A DNA stretch of 64,000 nt, taken from positions 186,001 to 250,000 of the forward strand of contig CBFDCC010000006.1 in NCBI GenBank assembly GCA_965603205.1, in the 5' to 3' direction. The position numbers were made by a program, and so were the translations under genes. The notes below the pieces were generated by a model. It searched no databases. It was not told the DNA's origin and saw only the letters and a program-made list of their open reading frames with translations. Shown in pieces: positions 8,702 to 18,770 of the stretch. Position 1 is the stretch's first letter. Each line of letters starts with the position of its first letter. The stretch comes from Temperatibacter sp965603205 (GTDB lineage: Bacteria; Pseudomonadota; Alphaproteobacteria; Sphingomonadales; Kordiimonadaceae).

Positions 8702-10182
8702 CTTTCGTACCAGAAATAATTGTTGCAGATGATGATAGTGCTATTAGATTAGTTGTTGGCGAAGCTCTTCGTCATGAGGGGTGGAACGTTATCGAGGCCG
8801 AGAATATTCTTGAACTACGTGATCATGTTAACTCTGGCCGCGGTCATGTAGTGATAACCGATGTCATCATGCCGGGCGGTAATGGTCTTGAGGAATTAAC
8901 GCGGCTTGCAGTTGACAGACCCGACTTGCCATTTTTGGTAATGAGCGCACAAAATACACTGAGCACCGCTATGGAGGCCAGTAAACGTGGTGCAATGGAT
9001 TATATTCCAAAGCCATTTGATATCAATGAATTAGTTGACTTAGTTAAAGTAGCGTTATCTAAGAATTCTATTGATGATACCGTTATACCTGTGCCCCTCG
9101 AAGAGGGGGAAAGTCTTATCATAGGCCGCTCACCCGCTATGCAGGAGGTCTACCGCATTATGGCGCGAGTTGTAGGCACTGATCTTACTGTTTTAATAGA
9201 AGGTGAGAGCGGGACTGGCAAAGAGCTGGTAGCTAGAGAAATGCATCAACATAGCAAACGTAAGAGTAATCCGTTTGTCGCTGTTAACATGGCAGCAGTG
9301 CCTAAAGAATTGATTGAAAGCGAGTTGTTCGGTCATGAACGTGGTGCTTTTACAGGTGCATTACAGCGATCAATGGGTCGTTTTGGTCAAGCGCGTGGTG
9401 GCACGCTATTCTTAGATGAAATTGGGGATATGCCACTAGATGCGCAAACACGGTTATTGCGCGTATTGCAAGAGGGTGAATATCATAGTGTTGGTGGTCA
9501 AGCTCTTCAAAAGGCTGATGTGCGTGTTATAGCAGCCACTAATAAAGATTTAGGTCTACTCGTTAAAGAGGGTAAGTTTCGAGAAGATTTATATTTCAGG
9601 CTGAATGTTGTACCAATTCAAGTGCCGCCACTACGCTCGCGACTTGAGGATATATCGTCACTCGTGAAGCATTTTTTAGCCAAAGCCTCTTCTGAGGGGG
9701 TAAGCAATAAATCAATAGGAGATAAGGCGTTAGCCTTATTCCAAACGTATTCATGGCCCGGTAATGTGCGTGAATTAGAAAACATGGTACAAAGGTTATG
9801 TGTTTTATATGCAGAAGACAGGTTAACGCCAGCCATTGTTAAGAGAGAATTTGACGCGCGCAGTGAGAAAAATAGTATTCATGTCGATGATATTACATCT
9901 GCTAAAGTCGTTAATTACAATGAGGAAGGTCTGCGTGAAACCGTGTCACGCCACTTAGATCGCTACTTTGCAGCTCATGACTCTGGATTTCCACCAAATG
10001 GTATCTATCAGCGTATATTGCATGAAATTGAAATACCACTTCTTGAAAAAACATTAGGACTAGCTGATGGAAATCAAGTTAAAACAGCAGAATTGCTTGG
10101 TTTAAATCGTAATACTCTTCGTAAAAAACTTAACGAACATGGTATTGTTGTGATGAAATCTGGTAATTCAAAAAATAAATAA
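8698..10182 (+). CDS. ntrC: Sigma-54 response regulator NtrC (GlnG)
   Basis: A 494-residue activator of nitrogen-assimilation genes. It has a receiver domain (residues 1-120, phosphoacceptor D55 in ITDVIMPG), an AAA+ sigma-54 interaction domain with Walker A (GESGTGKE), an intact GAFTGA loop (HERGAFTGA) and Walker B (GGTLFLDEIGD), and a C-terminal Fis-type helix-turn-helix (NQVKTAELLGLNRNTLRKKL). All residues needed for sigma-54 activation are present. It starts with GTG overlapping the ntrB stop. The unusually long linker before the HTH (about residues 385-440) is typical of alphaproteobacterial NtrC. Confidence 0.96.
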   Translation: MTFVPEIIVADDDSAIRLVVGEALRHEGWNVIEAENILELRDHVNSGRGHVVITDVIMPGGNGLEELTRLAVDRPDLPFLVMSAQNTLSTAMEASKRGAMDYIPKPFDINELVDLVKVALSKNSIDDTVIPVPLEEGESLIIGRSPAMQEVYRIMARVVGTDLTVLIEGESGTGKELVAREMHQHSKRKSNPFVAVNMAAVPKELIESELFGHERGAFTGALQRSMGRFGQARGGTLFLDEIGDMPLDAQTRLLRVLQEGEYHSVGGQALQKADVRVIAATNKDLGLLVKEGKFREDLYFRLNVVPIQVPPLRSRLEDISSLVKHFLAKASSEGVSNKSIGDKALALFQTYSWPGNVRELENMVQRLCVLYAEDRLTPAIVKREFDARSEKNSIHVDDITSAKVVNYNEEGLRETVSRHLDRYFAAHDSGFPPNGIYQRILHEIEIPLLEKTLGLADGNQVKTAELLGLNRNTLRKKLNEHGIVVMKSGNSKNK

Positions 10183-10199
10183 TAACAAAATTTAAATTT

Positions 10200-10221
10200 A
10201 TATCACTTTTAAGTGTGATAT
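10200..10221. promoter_or_regulatory. Inverted repeat between ntrC and ntrY
   Basis: ATATCAC and GTGATAT form 7-bp arms around a short spacer in the 61-base gap between ntrC and ntrY. It could be an operator for ntrYX or a weak hairpin. There is no T-run after it, so it is not a convincing terminator. The binding protein is unknown. Confidence 0.4.
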
Positions 10222-10243
10222 TTCTGGTACTATTGTTGTAAAT

Positions 10244-12643
10244 ATGCATCATGTCTTTATGAAGAATGTAGAGCCATTAAAATCTGATGCTGCAGTTGAT
10301 CCTGATGAGGATTATTTAAGCACACCTATTCCACAGGATATGCTCTCTGACGTTGGTACTGGCACGCGCCCATTAAGCCGTACTAGGGCAAAATTTCTAC
10401 TATGGGCGAGAAGACATAATTTGGGCCGACGCCTAGAATTATTGTTATCAATTTTGGCTGTTATAGCTGCTATCGCCACTTATGTGACAATATCGCGTAA
10501 ATCTGCTCCGTTTGAGGTGACCTCAGGCCGAACCACGCAGGTTTTATTGATTGTGGCTTTGGTCTTAATACTAGCTATGGCCACAATAATTGGTCGTAGG
10601 GTTACAAAATTTTTACTAGCTCGCAAACTTAATGCACCAGGATCACGTCTTCATACACGTGTTCTTACCGTATTTTCAGCAATCGCGATTACACCGCCTA
10701 TCATCATGGCTATATTCTCGGCCTCGTTTTTGGAATTAAGTGTACAATCGTGGTTCAGCGAAAAAGTCCGTAACACTATTAATAATTCATTAGAAGTTGC
10801 TGAGGGATATCTAGTAGAGCACCGGGCTAATACCGAGAAGGATTTGTTGGCAATTGTTTTTGCCTATAATCGCTTGTCGCCCAGCATGCAGAATGATTCC
10901 ATTACATTGCAACAACTAGCCTCTGACGCGTTAAATACTCGGCTATTATCAGAAGTTTTGATAATCGAAGAGCGCGGCGGGCAGGGGGCTGTTATTGCAA
11001 GAGCAAGTAATACACTTGGATTGGGCACATCTAGATTAACAAGTGAATTAATAAGCCGTGTACGTAATGGCGATGTTGTCGTCGTGCCTAATATGGTAGA
11101 CAGCACTGTTTATGGTATCATGCGCTTGCAAAATTTTTTGCAGCCCACCTATGTTTTCGTGTCACGTGATTTAGACCCTAAAGTTCTAGAGTATCTGCAA
11201 GCAACTAGAGAAGCTGTGACTGATTATGCTAACCTAGAAGGTGAGAAATCAAATATTTTATTCCAATTTAATGCGGTCTTTATCTTGGTTGCTTTGCTCA
11301 TACTTTTAGCAGCTATTCTATTTGGATTACGGTTCTCTAGCCGTCTGGTGACACCGCTTGTGCACCTTGTTGATGCCGCTGAACGTGTGGGTAAGGGTGA
11401 CCTTGAAGCACGCGTGCCGTATAGTTCAAGTGCTGATGAAGTAGGCACCTTAAGTCGTGCATTTAACCGTATGACAGATCAGTTAGCATTAAGCCAAACG
11501 GAATTAATTTCCACGAACCAGGAATTAGATGAGCGTCGCCGTTTCTTAGAGGAAGTTCTGGCAGGTGTTTCGGCTGGTGTTATTGGACTTAATACTGATA
11601 GTACGATATTTATGCCCAATAGATCCGCCTGTGAGTTGCTACATATTCCAAAAGAAAAAATGATAAATGCTATGCTCGTTGATATAGTGCCTGAAATGGG
11701 GCCACTATTAGAGCAGGCTCAAAGATCAGAGGAATATCTAGCAACGGGTCAAATAGAGCTTGAAATAGAAAGACAACCTGTAACGCTACTTGTACGTATT
11801 TCAGTTGAAATGGAAAATGAGCAAGCGCTGGGTTATGTGGTGACGTTTGATGATCTAACTGATCAATTAGCTGATCAACGTACAGCTGCGTGGGCCGATG
11901 TGGCACGTCGTATTGCCCACGAAATTAAAAACCCGCTCACACCTATTCAATTATCCGCTGAACGACTTAAACGCAAATATAGTAAAGAAATTCTTTCCGA
12001 ACCACATGTGTTTGAACAATGTACAGAGACTATAATAAGGCAAGTAGGTGACCTTCGGCGTATGGTTGATGAATTTTCTTCTTTCTCTCGCATGCCCAAA
12101 CCTGTGTTTAAACAGGCCGATATTCAGGATGTTATAAGACAAGCCGTGTTTTTGCAGGATGTGGCTTGGCGCGAGATTAGAATTAGGCTAACGACGGATG
12201 GCCCGATTCATCCCATTATCTGCGATGGTCGATTATTAGGACAAGCCTTAACTAATATCATTAAAAATGCTGCAGAGTCCGTAACTGCTCGCATTCACGA
12301 AGAAGCCAAAGACAATAATGATACATCTGAATTAGGATGGGTAGACATCACTTTATCACAAAGTGACGACCATACATTAATTCTAATACAGGATAATGGT
12401 ATTGGCCTTCCACCAGAGCAAAAAGATAGATTAATGGACCCTTATGTAACAACCCGCGCTACAGGCACAGGGTTGGGTCTGGCTATCGTGCGTAAAATTA
12501 TTGAAGAGCATGGTGGCCGTGTCCGATTAAAAGACCGAATGCCAATAGGGGCTATAGCTGAAATTTATTTCAGTCATGCCGCACTTGTTAAACGCGCTCA
12601 TGAAAGTGAACAACAAACCGAAGATGAAACAAATGCAATCTAA
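10244..12643 (+). CDS. ntrY: Transmembrane sensor histidine kinase NtrY
   Basis: A 799-residue membrane sensor kinase paired with NtrX. It has an N-terminal cytoplasmic region, hydrophobic segments near residues 65-85, 97-117 and 142-165, an extracytoplasmic loop, a further segment near 345-367, HAMP (about 370-420), PAS (about 435-540), the phosphoacceptor H box (RIAHEIKNPLTPIQLSAERL) and an HATPase domain with G boxes (IQDNGIGLPP, GTGLGLAIV). In alphaproteobacteria NtrYX responds to nitrogen, redox or oxygen conditions. The start may be ATG 10244 or ATG 10259; neither has a clear Shine-Dalgarno sequence. ntrX follows after 39 bases. Confidence 0.95.
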   Translation: MHHVFMKNVEPLKSDAAVDPDEDYLSTPIPQDMLSDVGTGTRPLSRTRAKFLLWARRHNLGRRLELLLSILAVIAAIATYVTISRKSAPFEVTSGRTTQVLLIVALVLILAMATIIGRRVTKFLLARKLNAPGSRLHTRVLTVFSAIAITPPIIMAIFSASFLELSVQSWFSEKVRNTINNSLEVAEGYLVEHRANTEKDLLAIVFAYNRLSPSMQNDSITLQQLASDALNTRLLSEVLIIEERGGQGAVIARASNTLGLGTSRLTSELISRVRNGDVVVVPNMVDSTVYGIMRLQNFLQPTYVFVSRDLDPKVLEYLQATREAVTDYANLEGEKSNILFQFNAVFILVALLILLAAILFGLRFSSRLVTPLVHLVDAAERVGKGDLEARVPYSSSADEVGTLSRAFNRMTDQLALSQTELISTNQELDERRRFLEEVLAGVSAGVIGLNTDSTIFMPNRSACELLHIPKEKMINAMLVDIVPEMGPLLEQAQRSEEYLATGQIELEIERQPVTLLVRISVEMENEQALGYVVTFDDLTDQLADQRTAAWADVARRIAHEIKNPLTPIQLSAERLKRKYSKEILSEPHVFEQCTETIIRQVGDLRRMVDEFSSFSRMPKPVFKQADIQDVIRQAVFLQDVAWREIRIRLTTDGPIHPIICDGRLLGQALTNIIKNAAESVTARIHEEAKDNNDTSELGWVDITLSQSDDHTLILIQDNGIGLPPEQKDRLMDPYVTTRATGTGLGLAIVRKIIEEHGGRVRLKDRMPIGAIAEIYFSHAALVKRAHESEQQTEDETNAI

Positions 12644-12682
12644 TATTATTCAAATAAAAATGCTGTCAGGAGTATTATAATA

Positions 12683-14077
12683 ATGGCTCAGGAAATTCTT
12701 GTTGTCGATGATGAGGCAGATATTCGTGATTTAGTCTGCGGTATTCTTGAAGATGAGGGCTATACAACACGCTCAGCCAAGGATAGCGATACTGCACTAG
12801 CAGCTATTGAAGCACGTCTACCAGCCCTGCTTGTGTTGGACGTTTGGCTCCAAGGTAGCAAACTTGATGGCTTAGAACTACTAGAGCTGCTTAAAAGTAG
12901 ACATAAAGATTTACCAGTTGTGATCATATCTGGGCACGGTAATGTAGAAACCGCAGTGGCTGCTATTAAAAAAGGCGCATATGACTTTATTGAAAAACCA
13001 TTTGAAACTGATCATCTTTTGCATACAATCGAACGCGCTACTGAGGCAGATAAGTTAAAAAAAGAAAATGAAGAGCTAAAGAAACGCTCTGCTTATACCA
13101 TTAAGCTTGATGGCAGGTCTGCTAATATAAATGCTGTTAAGCAAACCATTGAAAAAGTAGCTGGAACCAATAGTCGTATATTAATTGAGGGTGCATCAGG
13201 TACTGGTAAAGAAGTCGCCGCCCGCATGATCCATGACCGCTCTCTGCGTTCTGAAGGTTCTTTCTTATTAGTTAGCGCCGCCTCGATGGAGCCGCAGCGT
13301 ATGGAACACGAACTCTTTGGTGTAGAACAAAATGGTGGTGTTGTTAAAACAGGCTTATTTGAGCGAGCACACGGTGGAACATTATTCATCGACGAAGTTG
13401 CAGATATGCCCCTTCCAACACAAGGTAAAATCCTAAGAGTGTTGACAGATCAAGCGTTTGAACGGGTTGGCGGTTCAAATCGTGTCGAGGTAGATGTTCG
13501 TGTTATTTCTGCTACATCACGGAATTTACTTTCAGAGATAGAAGTAGGCCGTTTTAGAGAGGATTTATTCCATCGCTTAAATGTTGTCCCACTTTATATG
13601 CCTTCCCTTAATGAGAGACGTGAAGATATTCCAGAACTGGCTTCCCTCTTCATGGTTAGGATATGCGAGGCCACTGGCCGGCAGAGCTTATCGTTAGAAG
13701 ATGATGCAATTGCAGCAATTCAAGCATATGATTGGCCAGGCAATGTTAGGCAATTAAAGAATATTATCGAGCGCCTGGTAATCATGGCTGAGAGCGAGCA
13801 TGAAGGTAAGGTTTCGGCTAATCAATTACCAAAAGAGATATTTATGGGTAGTGATGACCTTATGGCCAATAATCAAAACGTCTCTATCATGAGTACACCA
13901 CTTAGGGAAGCTAGAGAATCTTTTGAACGTGAGTATTTGAAAGTTCAAGTGAATAGGTTTAATGGTAATATTTCTAAAACAGCGTCCTTTATAGGGATGG
14001 AACGTTCTGCTTTGCACCGCAAGTTAAAAGCCTTAGGCTTGACTGGCAATGGTCGCTCAGCAGAAGATGAAGTATAA
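12683..14077 (+). CDS. ntrX: Response regulator NtrX (lacks GAFTGA loop)
   Basis: A 464-residue response regulator with a receiver domain (D53 in VLDVWLQG), an AAA+ domain (Walker A GASGTGKE, Walker B GGTLFIDEVAD) and a C-terminal Fis-type HTH (GNISKTASFIGMERSALHRKL). Where NtrC carries GAFTGA, this protein reads HELFGVEQNGGVVKTGLFERAHGG, so the sigma-54-contacting loop is missing. That is known for NtrX of several alphaproteobacteria and implies regulation without sigma-54 activation. An AGGAG precedes the start. It probably forms one operon with ntrY and perhaps trkA. Confidence 0.95.
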   Translation: MAQEILVVDDEADIRDLVCGILEDEGYTTRSAKDSDTALAAIEARLPALLVLDVWLQGSKLDGLELLELLKSRHKDLPVVIISGHGNVETAVAAIKKGAYDFIEKPFETDHLLHTIERATEADKLKKENEELKKRSAYTIKLDGRSANINAVKQTIEKVAGTNSRILIEGASGTGKEVAARMIHDRSLRSEGSFLLVSAASMEPQRMEHELFGVEQNGGVVKTGLFERAHGGTLFIDEVADMPLPTQGKILRVLTDQAFERVGGSNRVEVDVRVISATSRNLLSEIEVGRFREDLFHRLNVVPLYMPSLNERREDIPELASLFMVRICEATGRQSLSLEDDAIAAIQAYDWPGNVRQLKNIIERLVIMAESEHEGKVSANQLPKEIFMGSDDLMANNQNVSIMSTPLREARESFEREYLKVQVNRFNGNISKTASFIGMERSALHRKLKALGLTGNGRSAEDEV

Positions 14078-14111
14078 TTAACGCGGATAGATCAGCTTAG
14101 GGCAAAATGAT

Positions 14112-15488
14112 ATGCAAATAATTGTTTGTGGTGCGGGGCAGGTTGGGTTTAACATTGCTAAACACCTATCTCTTCAAAATAATGATGTAACGGTTATCGA
14201 TCGTTCACCAGATTTGATCAGAAAAATCAGTGAATCCCTCGATGTTAAAGGTATTGTAGGTCATGCCTCTGATCCTTTCATGTTGGAAAAAGCAAACGCA
14301 GAAGATGCTGATTTGATTGTTGCTGTCACACTGTCTGATGAAGTGAATATGGTTGCCTGTCAGGTGGCGCACTCACTTTTTAAGGTGCAGACAAAGATAG
14401 CTCGCATCAGAAATCAGGCTTATCTAAAATCAAAATGGGCCGATCTGTTCAATAAGGCTAACATGCCTATTGATGTTATTATATCACCTGAAAAGGAAAT
14501 TGCTGAAGCTCTCAGACGTCGCCTAGAGTTGCCTGGCGCGTTTAATATGGTGCCTTTCGTCAACGGCAAAGTTCATGTTATTGGTATGAGATTAGAAGAA
14601 GATTGCCCAGTCGTTGAGACACCACTGCGCCAACTCACAGAATTATTCCCTAGCTTGCAAACAACAGTTATGGCTGTATCTCGTGGTGATAAAGTTTTTG
14701 TACCATCATCGGCTGATCATATGCAGGTAGGGGATGAGGTCTATATTGCTGTGGATCAAAAACGCACAGCCCGAACCATGTCCGTATTCGGTCATGAAGA
14801 AAAAGAAGCGCGCCGTGTGGTAATTGTTGGGGGTGGAAATGTAGGTTTCTTTCTTGCTAGATCATTGGAAGAAAGCAATCCTAATTTGAATTTAAAACTC
14901 ATTGAGATGAATGAAGATCGCGCTGCGGTTATTGCTGAAAAATTGCAAAACACAGTTGTTATCAATGGTGACGCACTATCTAAAGAAATTATGTCAGAGG
15001 TTAATATTAGCGAGTCAGAAACTATTGTCTCCGTTGCTGATGATGACGAAGTTAATATTTTGACCTCATTATTAGCCAAACGAGAGGGCTGTGAGCGAGC
15101 CGTCGCACTCATAAATAATCCAGTATATGGTACATTAACAGATTCATTAGGCATCGATGTGGCGCTTGATCCACGTGAAATCACTGTATCAACAATCCTG
15201 CGGCATATTAGACGTGGACGCATCAGGGATTTATATTCTGTACGTGAAGGCGCTGCTGAAATTATTGAGGCAGAAGTTATTGAAGGTTCTGAGGTTAATG
15301 GTATGACCTTAAGTGAGATAAAAAATAGAAATTCCATCCGCTTTGGTATGATCGTACGTGGTGATGAAACTATTGTCCCAACAGGTGATACCCAGTTTGA
15401 GACGGGTGACCATGTAATCATTCTAGCATTGTCAGAATCAGTTAAACGTGTGGAACAATTGTTTTCTGCTAAGGTTAATTTCTTTTAA
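14112..15488 (+). CDS. trkA: Trk potassium uptake regulatory subunit TrkA
   Basis: A 458-residue peripheral membrane protein controlling TrkH K+ flux. It contains two RCK_N Rossmann domains with GxGxxG NAD-binding motifs (VCGAGQVGFNIA near residue 5 and IVGGGNVGFFLA near residue 240), each followed by an RCK_C/TrkA_C domain. Length is normal for the two-domain form. It lies 34 bases after ntrX and 8 bases before trkH, so the two Trk subunits are co-transcribed. ntrYX-trkA-trkH-hfq is a conserved alphaproteobacterial arrangement. Confidence 0.96.
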   Translation: MQIIVCGAGQVGFNIAKHLSLQNNDVTVIDRSPDLIRKISESLDVKGIVGHASDPFMLEKANAEDADLIVAVTLSDEVNMVACQVAHSLFKVQTKIARIRNQAYLKSKWADLFNKANMPIDVIISPEKEIAEALRRRLELPGAFNMVPFVNGKVHVIGMRLEEDCPVVETPLRQLTELFPSLQTTVMAVSRGDKVFVPSSADHMQVGDEVYIAVDQKRTARTMSVFGHEEKEARRVVIVGGGNVGFFLARSLEESNPNLNLKLIEMNEDRAAVIAEKLQNTVVINGDALSKEIMSEVNISESETIVSVADDDEVNILTSLLAKREGCERAVALINNPVYGTLTDSLGIDVALDPREITVSTILRHIRRGRIRDLYSVREGAAEIIEAEVIEGSEVNGMTLSEIKNRNSIRFGMIVRGDETIVPTGDTQFETGDHVIILALSESVKRVEQLFSAKVNFF

Positions 15489-15496
15489 GGCATCTT

Positions 15497-16951
15497 ATGG
15501 GTTGGCTGAATAGAATATTATATTTGATTGGGTATTGGTTTTTAATCTATACCGTCATGCAAATTTTCCCACTTCTGGCTGCTATTACGCTCGGACAGGA
15601 TAAAGTGGTAACTAGCTTTGCTATGTCCATTATTATTAATGGTATGCTAGGAGGTGCTTTATATCTCGGCTTTAGGGGGCTCAGCCAGGCATACACTATC
15701 CGTATTTGGGTTTTACTGCCTTTCATTGGCATAATAGCCTCGGCTATTTCCATGTCACTACCATTTGCTTTTTATTATGAGGATGTTAGTTACGCTCAGA
15801 TATTGTTTGAGGGCGTTTCAATTGTTACAACAACAGGTTCATCGGCCCTGCGTATTGGTGTTACAGAACCTTATGCACTCGTATTATGGCGTGCAATAGG
15901 TAGTTGGATCGGCGGATTTGGTGCGATTGTATTGATTCTGACGATCCTGACTCGCTTTAATAGTGGAGCATTAAATTTTCACCGTAGCCCTTTAACATAT
16001 GGTCGTGACAAGGATGGTTTTGCGCTCATTCGTTCTGTAACAGAAGCTCTATTACCACTATATTGCTATCTAACCTTTGCTTGTTTCTTCATGCTTTGGG
16101 TTTTTGATATGCCTGGCTCTATTTCACTCGTCCATGCTCTAACTATTATTTCTACTGCTGGCATTGGCTTAGATGGTTTAGGTGGCGCGGTTGAAATTTC
16201 GGGTATGCTGATGTTCATTACCAGTGTCTTCTTGGCGATTTCATGTATCAATCTTGATGTATTACTCGGTATTGGGCGCTTGTCTGGGCATAAACCTGTC
16301 AGATGTGTTGAATATCGTGTTTTTGGTGAATTATTAGTTTTTGGATTTATTGGGCTTTATCTTATCCAGCTCATAGTCGGTCATTCCATTGGTCTTAACG
16401 AGACTTTGTTTGGACTATTATCAACCATGTCGACTACGGGTTGGTATACGGCAGATTTTCTTAGTTTAGTACGTGAAAACCTTGCCATATCCGTGGCTCT
16501 GGTATTTTTTGTTGTTATAGGTTCAGGGGTGGCGACGACAGGTGGCGGCATTGGCATATTACGATTTGTCATATTGATTATTCAGGGCCGTGCAGAGCTA
16601 AGTAGGTTAGCGCACCCCCATGGTGTCATCAGGCTCAAGCTGGGCCGTCAAATAATAGAATCTAGGGACTTGCAAGCTATTTGGATGCTTACCGTTGGGT
16701 TTATTTTATCTTTAATCATCGGGGCCCTGATTTTATCAGTGATGAATATCCCATTTCAGGATGCTATTGCCCTTTCTATCGCAGCTATGACGACAACAGG
16801 ACCAATAGCTGAACTTATATCGCCGTATTTTACAGGCTATGGTGGGTTAATGGATGGTGAATATATCGTTTTGAGCTGTTTAATGATTATAGGCAGGCTA
16901 GACACATCGCTATTTCTAGTCTTTTTTGCTCGTTTTTTCTGGCGTGGCTAA
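15497..16951 (+). CDS. trkH: Trk potassium transporter membrane subunit TrkH
   Basis: A 484-residue K+ transporter subunit with about ten or more membrane helices. The four pore-loop repeats typical of the SKT superfamily are visible as TTTGSSAL, STAGIGLDG, STTGWYTAD and TTTGPIAEL; each contributes a glycine to the selectivity filter. It pairs with TrkA just upstream. GTP/ATP- or NAD-dependent gating would come through TrkA (family knowledge). The gap to hfq is 165 bases and probably holds a separate hfq promoter. Confidence 0.95.
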   Translation: MGWLNRILYLIGYWFLIYTVMQIFPLLAAITLGQDKVVTSFAMSIIINGMLGGALYLGFRGLSQAYTIRIWVLLPFIGIIASAISMSLPFAFYYEDVSYAQILFEGVSIVTTTGSSALRIGVTEPYALVLWRAIGSWIGGFGAIVLILTILTRFNSGALNFHRSPLTYGRDKDGFALIRSVTEALLPLYCYLTFACFFMLWVFDMPGSISLVHALTIISTAGIGLDGLGGAVEISGMLMFITSVFLAISCINLDVLLGIGRLSGHKPVRCVEYRVFGELLVFGFIGLYLIQLIVGHSIGLNETLFGLLSTMSTTGWYTADFLSLVRENLAISVALVFFVVIGSGVATTGGGIGILRFVILIIQGRAELSRLAHPHGVIRLKLGRQIIESRDLQAIWMLTVGFILSLIIGALILSVMNIPFQDAIALSIAAMTTTGPIAELISPYFTGYGGLMDGEYIVLSCLMIIGRLDTSLFLVFFARFFWRG

Positions 16952-17058
16952 ACTTTTGAATTATATCCAATAAAATATAGCCAAATGCTTGCTTTTTTGA
17001 CATAATGCAGCCTGGATGAAGGGTGAGTAACATTACTCGAACATTCACATATAGGCTG

Positions 17059-17073
17059 TGACCTATAAGGTCA
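17059..17073. promoter_or_regulatory. Palindrome upstream of hfq
   Basis: TGACCT-ATA-AGGTCA is a perfect 6-bp inverted repeat in the 165-base trkH-hfq gap, 43 bases before the hfq ATG. Between it and the start codon lies a purine-rich leader (AAAGAAAAAATATAAGAAAG). Possible operator or 5' UTR hairpin, for example for Hfq autoregulation. No direct evidence for either. Confidence 0.35.
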
Positions 17074-17116
17074 TGAAAATAAAAGAAAAAATATAAGAAA
17101 GAAGAAACAGACAGCC

Positions 17117-17365
17117 ATGGCAGATAAAAATCAAAATTTACAAGATGTTTTCTTAAATTCTGTACGTAAATCAAAAACTTCAGTGACTGTGTTTTTAGTC
17201 AATGGCGTTAAACTGCAAGGCATGATTACTTGGTTCGATAATTTCTGTGTATTACTACGCAGAGACGGCCATAGTCAGCTTGTTTATAAGCATGCTATTT
17301 CTACAGTGATGCCGTCAGGTCCAGTTCAATTATTTGAACCTGAAAAAGAAGGCATGGAAGACTAA
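17117..17365 (+). CDS. hfq: RNA chaperone Hfq
   Basis: An 82-residue Sm-like protein forming a hexameric ring that pairs small RNAs with mRNAs. The Sm1 region (FLNSVRKSKTSVTVFLVNGVKLQG) and the Sm2 signature YKHAIST (proximal-face uridine pocket) are intact. Length is typical of alphaproteobacterial Hfq, with a short acidic C-terminal tail (EPEKEGMED). It is followed after 16 bases by hflX, the usual hfq-hflX pairing. Confidence 0.98.
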   Translation: MADKNQNLQDVFLNSVRKSKTSVTVFLVNGVKLQGMITWFDNFCVLLRRDGHSQLVYKHAISTVMPSGPVQLFEPEKEGMED

Positions 17366-17381
17366 GTCTTCTTTTTAAAAT

Positions 17382-18770
17382 ATGTCACAAGAAAAAGATC
17401 AAGATAACACTGCTTCAAACAAAGAAGGCGGTAAGCAATCTGGTGGCGGATGGTCAAGTGAAGGTGCCGGTTACTTACAAGATAAAGTAGCCAAGCAGCG
17501 TGTGCTGGTTATTTACCCTCATACCAAGACCCGAAACACAGATGAGGTAGTACGCAGCCCCGAGGCGCGTCTTAGCGAAGCTATAGGCTTGGCTGAAGCC
17601 ATTGATATTGATCTTGTAGATGGTTTGATCATTAACGTACGTAAGGTAAAAGCATCTCATTACATTGGTCAAGGCCATGTGGATGATTTGCACAAGCGTG
17701 TGGGAGATGATGAAGTTGATCTTATCGTTTTTGACTGTGAGCTTAGTCCTATTCAACAACGAAATTTAGAGCGTGATATTGATTGTAAGGTCATTGATCG
17801 TACCGCGTTAATTCTAGAGATATTTGGTGCAAGAGCCTCAACAAAAGAGGGCGAACTTCAAGTAGAGCTTGCACATCTATCATACCAAAAAAGTCGTCTC
17901 GTTCGGTCTTGGACCCACCTAGAGCGCCAAAGAGGTGGTGCTGGTTTCCTTGGTGGGCCAGGTGAGAGCCAGATCGAGCTTGATCGGCGCATGATTACTG
18001 ATCGTATAGTAAGATTGAAGAAATCTTTAGAGCAGGTAACGCGTACACGACATCTTCACCGCGCTAGACGTGAGAAGGCTCCTTATCCCGTTGTTGCGCT
18101 TGTTGGTTATACAAACGCAGGAAAATCAACACTATTTAATTATATTACAAAGGCTGAGGTGCTGGCAGAGGATATGTTGTTTGCCACGCTAGACCCAACC
18201 ATGCGCGCCGTTGATCTGCCTAGTGGTAGACGGGTTATCCTGTCTGACACAGTTGGTTTTATCTCTGAACTGCCAACTATGCTTGTTGCTGCTTTCCGTG
18301 CGACGCTAGAAGAGGTTACTTCTGCTGACCTAATCGTCCATGTACGTGATGCTAGCCACCCTGATAGTGACGTTCAGCGTCAAGACGTTATTAAGGTTTT
18401 GAAAGATCTTGATCTTGATCTCGAAAGCGAAGAAGAGGGCGTGCCTGTCTTTGAGGCGTTGAATAAGATTGATCTAGCTAGTGAAGAACTGCGTGAGTGT
18501 CTAATGAATCTTGATAATCGCAAGGATGATGTTATTGCATTATCTGCGATTACTGGCGAGGGCTGCGACCGCCTTATAGAGGCCGTAGACGAAGAGTTAG
18601 CATTAAAAAATGTAGTTCTTGAATTAATGGTTCCATATGCGGATGGGCGTACTAACGCTTGGGTACGCGCTAATGCTGAGATTATCAGTGAAGAAAACAC
18701 AGATATGGGCACAGAGTTTTGCTTTACTGTTGATCCTATTGATTGGGAACGATTTAAAAGCCGTATTTAG
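17382..18770 (+). CDS. hflX: Ribosome-associated GTPase HflX
   Basis: A 462-residue OBG-type GTPase that splits stalled or heat-damaged ribosomes. It has an N-terminal HflX nucleotide-binding-like domain (ARLSEAIGLAEAI... HYIGQGHVDDL), a helical linker with the family signature GGAGFLGGPGESQIELDRR, and a G domain with P-loop GYTNAGKST, DTVGFI (G3) and NKID (G4). It converges with mazG, the two 3' ends overlapping by 4 bases. Confidence 0.96.
   Translation: MSQEKDQDNTASNKEGGKQSGGGWSSEGAGYLQDKVAKQRVLVIYPHTKTRNTDEVVRSPEARLSEAIGLAEAIDIDLVDGLIINVRKVKASHYIGQGHVDDLHKRVGDDEVDLIVFDCELSPIQQRNLERDIDCKVIDRTALILEIFGARASTKEGELQVELAHLSYQKSRLVRSWTHLERQRGGAGFLGGPGESQIELDRRMITDRIVRLKKSLEQVTRTRHLHRARREKAPYPVVALVGYTNAGKSTLFNYITKAEVLAEDMLFATLDPTMRAVDLPSGRRVILSDTVGFISELPTMLVAAFRATLEEVTSADLIVHVRDASHPDSDVQRQDVIKVLKDLDLDLESEEEGVPVFEALNKIDLASEELRECLMNLDNRKDDVIALSAITGEGCDRLIEAVDEELALKNVVLELMVPYADGRTNAWVRANAEIISEENTDMGTEFCFTVDPIDWERFKSRI

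Noticed and set aside
14792..15421. A 209-codon - strand open frame inside trkA
   Set aside because: Fully antisense to trkA with Ser/Thr/Ile-rich shadow composition.
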